Assembly: GCA_035644395.1 (NCBI GenBank)
Contig: DASQOR010000077.1
Span: forward strand, 62,001-126,000
Direction of reading: 5' to 3'
DNA from: JBGPLJ01 sp035644395
GTDB lineage: Bacteria > Pseudomonadota > Gammaproteobacteria > Steroidobacterales > Steroidobacteraceae
Length of the DNA: 64,000 nt
Translations under genes and position numbers: made by a program
Shown here: positions 59,301 to 64,000 of the stretch, piece by piece
Numbering within the stretch: position 1 is the stretch's first letter
How the letters are laid out: the number at the start of each line of letters is the position of its first letter
The notes under the pieces: model-generated
Database searches by the model: none
Seen by the model: only the letters and a program-made list of their open reading frames with translations
Told to the model about the DNA's origin: nothing

Positions 59301-59842
59301 ATCTCGCCGGCGCGGAGCAGAATCTTTCAGAAGCCCTCGCCATGTGGCGCAAGCTCCTCGCGCCGGAGCACGATGACCTGATCCTGCCGATCAACAGCAT
59401 GGGGATGGTCAAGCTCGCGCAGGGCGACTACGCGGGTGCGCGGCAGCTCTTCGAGGAGGCACTGCGCATCGCGCGCCTGCACAAGCACTGGATGCTGAAT
59501 CAACTGCTGGCCAATCTCGCCGACGTCGACGTGCGAGCCGGGCAATTCACCGAGGCGCGGGCGGCGCTCGACGAGTCGCGGGCGGCGCTCGACGCGCAGT
59601 ACGGTGATGGCCTCAGGCAGGCCGAAGCGTGGCGGCTCGCGGTGCTCAACAGCATCCTTGCGAGTTACGAGACCGAGCAGGGCCGCTTCGATGAATCCGA
59701 ACGCCTGCTGCTCGCCGCCCGGCCGGTGCTCGAGGCCCGATTCGGCAAGAAGAGCCTTTACGTCGCCGATGCAGACCGGCGGCTCGAGCGACTGCGCACG
59801 AAACGGGGCAAGCCTTCAACAGCAAGCCATGGATTGCAGTAA
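56390..59842 (+). CDS. DUF4062-STAND NTPase-TPR protein
   Basis: The 1150-residue protein has four parts. The first is an N-terminal DUF4062 domain (LRIFISSPGDVAEERLIARRV, TIR-like fold). The second is a STAND/NACHT-like NTPase with the lead-in FFGRTGAVANVLLRL, Walker A VGMSGGGKSSL (around 250-260) and Walker B ALVVDQLEEIF (345-355). The third is one membrane helix near 660-685, followed by about ten kinesin-light-chain-type tetratricopeptide repeats (700-1120). This is the architecture of bacterial STAND sensors such as Avs-like proteins: a sensor repeat array, a switch ATPase and an N-terminal signalling domain. The start is GTG, with AGAGGA upstream. The gene is divergent from the SLOG/SLATT gene and may act with it. 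Confidence 0.85.
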   Translation: MALKTLRIFISSPGDVAEERLIARRVIGRLDSQVGEVLKLEAVFWESRPLVATATFQDQLPNPSATDVVLAILWCRLGTVLPDHIRRADGSLYASGTEFEFEDAVEAFRRNGKPDILVYRKTAKPEWSADPGVAGEQLGQRDALERFVTKWFHNAADGSLKAAFHSFNSPGDFEELLEGHLARLIERHLPPGVRARSSAPTWRRGSPFRGLEPFESEHAPVFFGRTGAVANVLLRLRRQSGRGKAFVLIVGMSGGGKSSLVRAGVLPLLLQPGVVGEANLWRHAIFRPSDGRGDPTLALENALMQATALPALAAGERNTLPERVRSALDRLAGVAETSPPAQCGLALVVDQLEEIFSDDRVTAVARERFIDALGDLARSGRVSVLATLRSDVYSRLAELPALIDLKEGDGQFDLLPPGPRDIGQIIRAPAAAAGLRFEVREHTAERLDDAIRDAAARNPGALPLLEFLLEELYKSRSSDDVLTFRAYEELGGVEGALARRAELVVDALSSDGRDALPAVFRELVALGVDDDSKALRRTAPRTAFLTAAAAEVVDALLAARLLVSAVDSQGEAIISLAHEALLEFWPRLAEWRERNRENLHVHARVAAAANTWEKQGRSPDFLLARGKPIAEAQALVADGVRLSALEADLVASSERRARNFARLRAGAIAALAMLAIAASVAAYLAKQQSNEARIQATTAQRTSDFMVNLFSVADPQENRGETITVREILDRGVAEMRSSLTGEETVRTNLLRSMGQAYNGLGLYPKAHSLLQEAVAAAEKTGVKADILKADLALAANRYVDSDYRASAKLYRKSLAEADELYSRASPAATQALSGLADSVYALNDAKEAERLYREALEIDLKLHGEQNADTARSLSGLGWFLYFEGRYREAEPVWRRALTIRRALFGERHAMVAESMNNLGSLFYQMGDYGAARDMWDQALPVYRAVFGDVHHETGLVLNNLGRVDLLQNDLAGAEQNLSEALAMWRKLLAPEHDDLILPINSMGMVKLAQGDYAGARQLFEEALRIARLHKHWMLNQLLANLADVDVRAGQFTEARAALDESRAALDAQYGDGLRQAEAWRLAVLNSILASYETEQGRFDESERLLLAARPVLEARFGKKSLYVADADRRLERLRTKRGKPSTASHGLQ

Positions 59843-59957
59843 GGCGCCGGATGGGCGCGCGCCGCGTCGACATTTCTTACAGTTGACGACAGCGGCGAGT
59901 GGACCGACCGAGCCAGTCGGCGGCTAACCGGTTGTAATGCTGCAGAACGGCGGCACG

Positions 59958-59973
59958 AGGCATAGTCCTTGCT
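59958..59973 (+). promoter_or_regulatory. Sigma-54-type promoter of the PEP-CTERM gene
   Basis: AGGCAT-AGTCC-TTGCT matches the -24/-12 consensus TGGCAC-N5-TTGCW at all but two positions, with the invariant GG and GC correctly spaced. Transcription would start near 59984. PEP-CTERM proteins are often controlled by a sigma-54 activator of the PrsR type. Confidence 0.65.
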
Positions 59974-60031
59974 TCCTTTGGGGTAGCTGTTCAAGACAGA
60001 GCGGCGACTATTGTCGAAAAGGGAGCTCGAA

Positions 60032-60922
60032 GTGCGCAGAACCAGCCAGAAAATCCTGCTGACGGTGATCGGAAGCGCGGCGCTCGGACTGTCCGGCATT
60101 GGAGCCGAGGCACGCGGAGTCGCGGTCGACTTCGAGGGCGCATTCGACAACAACGGCAACGACTTCACCTTCGGTCAGTCGTTCGTGCTCGACCGGCAGA
60201 ACAACGCGTCGTGCGAGCCGGTCTGCTCGCCGATCAATCTGGGGTTCGATGTCAATTTTGGCACCGGCACCGAATCGGGCGTCTACATCAACGAAAACGG
60301 CATCCTGTCCTTCGGTACGCCCCTGCCTGGCTTCAACCTGCCCTTCAGCGGGGCTGCGAATCTCAGCGATCTCGGCGTGCCGGTGATTGCTGCGTACTAC
60401 ACCGATCTCTCCACCGCCGTGTATGTGCGTCCGACGGGCAACCCGACGCTCGGCGACGGCGAACTCTTCTACTCTACGGGTGCGGCCGATCCTCACGCGG
60501 ATTCGCTGGGCGCGTATTCGCACGCCGAAAGTGAATCGGCGTTTCGCATCACCTGGAACGCCGTGGGCTCGGAATTCGGAGCCATCTCCACGCAGATCTA
60601 CCTGTATGCCTTCACCGGCGCCGGCAGCGTCCTCGGTGACTTCGACCTTCGTTACAGCTATGGCTCGGAGGGCACGCCCGATCTGTCCTCCGGCCCCTTG
60701 AGCGGCTTCGTGCTCGGAGCGAATTCACTGCAATCGTCCGGCCCCTACGTAACCAGCCAGGACTACTACTTCTGTTTTCGCGGCGGCGCGCTTGCGAATT
60801 GCGGCGGCACGACGACCGTCGTGCCCGAGCCCTCGACATTGGCCCTCATGGGTGGGGTGCTGCTCGCCCTGCCGCTCGTTCGCTGGTTCCGACGCCGGCG
60901 ATCCTTCAAGTCCGGCCAATAG
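60032..60922 (+). CDS. PEP-CTERM surface protein with nidogen-like domain
   Basis: The 296-residue product has a signal peptide (TSQKILLTVIGSAALGLSGIGAEA) and a beta-rich domain. YINENGILSFGTPLPGFNLPF, VPVIAAYYTDLST and FRITWNAVGSEFG are the layout of a NIDO/nidogen-like extracellular domain. It ends with a canonical PEP-CTERM tail: VPEPSTLALMGGVLLALPLVRW followed by RRRR. Exosortase recognises such tails and removes them during surface delivery, usually in bacteria with matching EPS loci. The GTG start is supported by GGGAG. A sigma-54-type promoter lies about 60 bases upstream. It converges with prsT, nine bases away. Confidence 0.9.
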   Translation: MRRTSQKILLTVIGSAALGLSGIGAEARGVAVDFEGAFDNNGNDFTFGQSFVLDRQNNASCEPVCSPINLGFDVNFGTGTESGVYINENGILSFGTPLPGFNLPFSGAANLSDLGVPVIAAYYTDLSTAVYVRPTGNPTLGDGELFYSTGAADPHADSLGAYSHAESESAFRITWNAVGSEFGAISTQIYLYAFTGAGSVLGDFDLRYSYGSEGTPDLSSGPLSGFVLGANSLQSSGPYVTSQDYYFCFRGGALANCGGTTTVVPEPSTLALMGGVLLALPLVRWFRRRRSFKSGQ

Positions 60923-60931
60923 CCGGACGCC

Positions 60932-63304
60932 TCAGGGCGCCAGCTTTTTCAACAGCGCTTCGGCATCCGCGCGACCGTCGAAGGGACGGTCGTCGGCAAG
61001 GATCGTGCGCAGTAGCGCGACAGCCTTCGCCGAATCACCGCTGCGCGCGAGCGCTTGCGCATAGTGATACTCGATGTCCGGCGCATCCCTGGATGCGGAA
61101 GCGGCAGCCGCCAGGACCTTCAATCCCTCGCTCGTCTTGCCGGCTTTCAGCGCGATCCACCCATACGTGTCTGCAATCGATGCGCTCTTTGGTGCGAGTT
61201 CGTACGCCTTGCCGGCCGTCGATAACGCGCGCGGATCCTGCGCGCCGTCGTAGAGCCCCGCGAGATTGTTGAGCGCCACGACGTTGCGTGGATTCGCCGC
61301 GACGAGGATCTCGTATTGCGCGATCGCCTCGCGCGGGCTGGAAGAATTCATGTAGGCATCGGCGAGCAACATGCGCACGAAGTCCTCGCGCGGATGCTGC
61401 TTGAGCCAGGAGGTGAGCGGCTCGGTCGCGTCCGGCAACCCGGCGCGTCGGCGCGCCTGAAATAGCCGGGCGGCGAGCAGCGCACTGTTCGACAGGCGGG
61501 AAGCGGCTTCGTATGCCCGTGCGGATTCCGCGAAGCGCTTGTTCGCGAACTGGGCCTCGCCTTCCAGCAAGAGCGCGAGCACATCCGCCGGATGTTGCTT
61601 GCGCCAGGCAACTGCGCGCGCCACAGCGGCATCGCCGCGGCCGGCCGCAAGATCGATGCGCACCAGCATTTCCGTGGCGGCAATCCCGCTTCCCTGCAGT
61701 ACCAGCGATTGTTCGGCGGACACCTGCGCCGCTTGCAGCTGGTTCACCGCGAACTGGGCCTTGCTGAGGTCAAGCCAGTACGCTGCCTTGCCAGGTTCCC
61801 GATCGAGCGCGGCGCGAAAATGGGCAAGGGCATCGTCATAGCGGCCGGCCGAGAAGTAGAGCCGCCCGACGGCGTCGCGCACGTCGGCACGATCCGGCGC
61901 GGCGGCGAGCACCTCCGAGAGCACCGTATCGGCTTCAGCGCTGCGGCCATCCCGCAAGTCGAGCGCCGCCAGCAGCAGGCGCGGCTCGATCGCCTTGGCG
62001 TCGGCGCTGCGAACTTCCTGCAGGCGTGTCCGCGCGCCTGCCGTGTCGCCGCGTCGAATCGCGAGCTGTGCGAGAGCGTAGCGCGCATGGACGTTGGACG
62101 GATCGGTCTTGAGTGCCTCCTCGAGGCTTGCGGCCGCTTGCTCGGGGTGCCCCGTGCTGACATCGAACGTCGCGAGATTCAGCAATGTGGAGCTGCCATC
62201 GCCATCGTCGCCGGCGGCAATGGCCGCGCGCGCTTTTTCGGGCTGATCGAGGCGTAGCTCGATCTGGGCCAGGAGCCTGCGGGCCGCGGCATCGGCGGGC
62301 CAACGGGCGAGGTAGACCTGAAGCTGCTCCTCGGCCTGATGCAGATCGCCCTTGGCCATCTGCACGACGCCGAGCAGCCGTTGACCGGGTGCAAAGTCGG
62401 GTGCGTCGTTCACGAGAACGTACAGCGTCTGCGCGGCTTCGTCGTACTGACGTCGCATCAGCGAGATACGGGCGGTCAGGAAGCGGGTCATGACGCTCCC
62501 GGGCGCGAGCGCCGACAGCTGCTGGCTGGCCTTCGAGGCTCCGTCGATGTCGTGCCGGGCGAGACGCACTTCGGTCAGCAGGCCGAACGCCGTGGCGGCG
62601 CTTGCCGTCGGCAGCTCGCCATGATCGTTTGCGATGGCGGTGGCAAGCGCACGCTCCGCTTCGGGGTACTGGCCGCGTGCGGCATGGAGGCTCCCGCGCG
62701 CGAGCCAGGCCTCCGGCGAATCCGGGTCGTAGGCGATGACGGCATCGAGTTCCTGGAACGCGCGGCCGGCGTCCGACTTCGCATAGATCGGCGCGAGTCC
62801 GATATGCGCCGCCGTTAGCCTGCCGTCGTGCTCGAGCGCGGTCCTGAACGCCTGCTCCGCTTCGTCCGTTCGTTGCAGGGCGAGCAGCGACTGGCCCCGA
62901 TAGAGCGATCGCTGCGGTTCGGCGAGAACGAGGCGATTGGCATCGATTTCGGCAAGCAGCCCCGCGGCGTCGCCCTTCAACAAGCGAAGCTTCGCGAGCA
63001 GGATCGACGTCTCAAGGTCGCGTGGAGCGCCGCCGGCCAACGCGCGGCCAAGGTCCAGGTCTGCCGCTCCCGCGTCGCCCCAGTGCAGGTTGATTTGCGC
63101 CGACAGCAGGCGAGCTTTGCGATTGTCCGGTTCCTTCGCGAGCGCATTGCGCAGCTCGATCATCGCCGCGCGATACTGGTGGGTGGCGATGGATTTCTGC
63201 GCGCGCTCGATGCGCGTCGCGGTCGAGGTGAAATAATCGCAACCGGCCAGGCAACTGCCGATGACCAGGCCGAGAACCCATGCACGGACGGATCGCCGCG
63301 TCAT
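60932..63304 (-). CDS. prsT: PEP-CTERM system TPR lipoprotein PrsT
   Basis: The 790-residue protein has a lipobox (SCLAGC) and then about twenty tetratricopeptide repeats from residue 30 to the end, with the first ones in the pattern IERAQKSIATHQYRAAMIELRNALAKEPDN. This length and composition match the PEP-CTERM/XrtA-associated TPR lipoprotein PrsT. It is thought to work in export or assembly of the associated exopolysaccharide. Its ATG overlaps the stop of the exosortase/EpsI gene (ATGA), so the two are coupled. No other EPS genes are visible, since they would lie beyond the window edge. Confidence 0.9.
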   Translation of the reverse strand: MTRRSVRAWVLGLVIGSCLAGCDYFTSTATRIERAQKSIATHQYRAAMIELRNALAKEPDNRKARLLSAQINLHWGDAGAADLDLGRALAGGAPRDLETSILLAKLRLLKGDAAGLLAEIDANRLVLAEPQRSLYRGQSLLALQRTDEAEQAFRTALEHDGRLTAAHIGLAPIYAKSDAGRAFQELDAVIAYDPDSPEAWLARGSLHAARGQYPEAERALATAIANDHGELPTASAATAFGLLTEVRLARHDIDGASKASQQLSALAPGSVMTRFLTARISLMRRQYDEAAQTLYVLVNDAPDFAPGQRLLGVVQMAKGDLHQAEEQLQVYLARWPADAAARRLLAQIELRLDQPEKARAAIAAGDDGDGSSTLLNLATFDVSTGHPEQAAASLEEALKTDPSNVHARYALAQLAIRRGDTAGARTRLQEVRSADAKAIEPRLLLAALDLRDGRSAEADTVLSEVLAAAPDRADVRDAVGRLYFSAGRYDDALAHFRAALDREPGKAAYWLDLSKAQFAVNQLQAAQVSAEQSLVLQGSGIAATEMLVRIDLAAGRGDAAVARAVAWRKQHPADVLALLLEGEAQFANKRFAESARAYEAASRLSNSALLAARLFQARRRAGLPDATEPLTSWLKQHPREDFVRMLLADAYMNSSSPREAIAQYEILVAANPRNVVALNNLAGLYDGAQDPRALSTAGKAYELAPKSASIADTYGWIALKAGKTSEGLKVLAAAASASRDAPDIEYHYAQALARSGDSAKAVALLRTILADDRPFDGRADAEALLKKLAP

Positions 63305-64000
63305 GATCCCCACCTCGTCCGCCAGAACGTCTCGAGGTTTGCGCGGGCGGCGGCGCAGTCGTTCCCGCAAGCTGCACGGACCGCCGCTACCCGGGAAGCT
63401 TGCACGGTTCGCAGCGACGCGAGGCCGTACCAGAGCGCTTGCGAGTGTGCCGACGCGAACGCGCGGTTTCCCACGACGTATCCGTACCAAAGGACCCAGC
63501 GCTCTCGCGCCCCGCCTTCCAGGACGATCTCGTTCAGCGCACGCGGAGCCGACAGGGTCCTTTGCTCGACAACCGCGAGACGCTCGAGGCCCCCGAGAAT
63601 GGAGTTGTCGGCGCTCGCCAGCTCTGCGCCTTCGCGCTGCTCGTCGTAGTGCGCGACATAAATTTCCACCGCGTCCTGCGCATGGCGATAGAGCGCGGAT
63701 GCCTCGCGGGTGGCTCCGATGAATCGCGGCTTCCAGTTTCCCGTTGCGGGCAAAGGCCCATCCCATCCGGGAACGCTCGCAGTCAATGCCGCCGGTGCGC
63801 CAACCGGGGCGGCCGCGTACGGCGCCCGGGCGAGCAGCAAGGGCCCAACCGTGAATCCGATGGCGCCGGCGATCGCAACGGCCCAGCGCGATCGAGAACC
63901 GCCGCTCGTGGTCGCAGGCTCGACCCCAACGCCTTTCTGGTAGCGCAGCCGCAGTCGGCTCGCGGCGATGAAATATACGACGAGCACGCCGGCGAACAGC
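63301..64000 (-). CDS. Exosortase/EpsI fusion protein, C-terminal part (partial)
   Basis: The frame is open to the window end, so only the C-terminal 232 or so residues are visible. They begin with the end of a membrane region (VVYFIAASRLRLRYQ) and one further helix (about WAVAIAGAIGFTVGPLLLARA). The EpsI domain follows: PGWDGPLPATGNWKPRFIGATREA, then VEIYVAHYDEQREGAELASADN and ERWVLWYGYVVGNRAFASA. EpsI is typically fused to, or encoded beside, exosortase A, which processes PEP-CTERM proteins. The upstream exosortase catalytic part is not in the window, so the fusion is inferred from the membrane segment ahead of EpsI. It precedes prsT with a four-base overlap. Confidence 0.75.
   Translation of the reverse strand, partial: LFAGVLVVYFIAASRLRLRYQKGVGVEPATTSGGSRSRWAVAIAGAIGFTVGPLLLARAPYAAAPVGAPAALTASVPGWDGPLPATGNWKPRFIGATREASALYRHAQDAVEIYVAHYDEQREGAELASADNSILGGLERLAVVEQRTLSAPRALNEIVLEGGARERWVLWYGYVVGNRAFASAHSQALWYGLASLRTVQASRVAAVRAACGNDCAAARANLETFWRTRWGS

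Noticed and set aside
1..64000. CRISPR arrays, insertion sequences, integrases or prophage genes
   Set aside because: I looked for spaced direct repeats, transposase and integrase motifs and att-like repeats at the tRNA-Arg and found none.

Overview
The window comes from a GC-rich gammaproteobacterial chromosome. The order polA - (sRNA) - engB - cytochrome c4 - dsbA is a conserved gammaproteobacterial arrangement. TamA/TamB, an LptM-type lipoprotein, a PlsB-like acyltransferase and YdbH/YdbL relatives agree with this. An arginine operon built around an acetylornithine-type carbamoyltransferase and a PEP-CTERM/exosortase locus point towards a Xanthomonadales- or Steroidobacter-like lineage. 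The genus cannot be fixed from the sequence alone. I see no insertion sequence, prophage, integrase or CRISPR array; nearly all of the window is dense, short-spaced coding DNA.

Layout. 1-9.2 kb holds the end of a low-complexity protein, a cupin, HemJ, a coupled reductase/hydrolase pair, a membrane-anchored response regulator, an LtaS-like sulfatase-fold enzyme coupled to a PAP2 phosphatase, and two exported proteins, one of them a methyltransferase-fold lipoprotein. 9.4-23 kb holds a YdbH/YdbL envelope pair, a YedK-like protein with an altered active site, a YadGH-type ABC exporter, an orphan FlhC-like regulator with a divergent partner, NudC, a PlsB-like acyltransferase, a TSUP permease, a UlaG-type hydrolase and a TANGO2-like protein. 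21.7-30 kb carries tamA-tamB, a carboxylesterase and a TPR/O-GlcNAc-transferase-like protein. 30.1-38.3 kb is one long overlapping arginine operon: argR, argG, a DUF1611 P-loop gene, argC, argD, an argF' (acetylornithine carbamoyltransferase), argB and argH. 38.3-46.8 kb holds a thioesterase, lptM, polA, an outer-membrane barrel, a small exported protein, a predicted C-rich-loop sRNA, engB, cytochrome c4, a lipid-anchored DsbA and CorA.

The most unusual region is 46.95-52.40 kb. A 41-residue peptide gene with a strong ribosome binding site is followed by an M50-type membrane protease with a PqqD-like recognition domain, two LpxL-fold proteins, a lipoprotein-like hydrolase, an acyl carrier protein and a ketosynthase. 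The last six genes are joined by overlaps or a 29-bp gap. This looks like a ribosomal peptide/fatty-acid hybrid biosynthetic operon that I cannot match to a described product. A tRNA-Arg(CCG) lies just after it on the other strand.

52.6-64 kb carries a membrane-anchored cytochrome c5, an EAL phosphodiesterase, a divergent pair that resembles conflict/defence genes (a SLOG/SLATT-type membrane protein and a DUF4062-STAND-TPR protein), and a PEP-CTERM surface-protein locus with a sigma-54-type promoter, PrsT and the end of an exosortase/EpsI fusion cut by the window edge.
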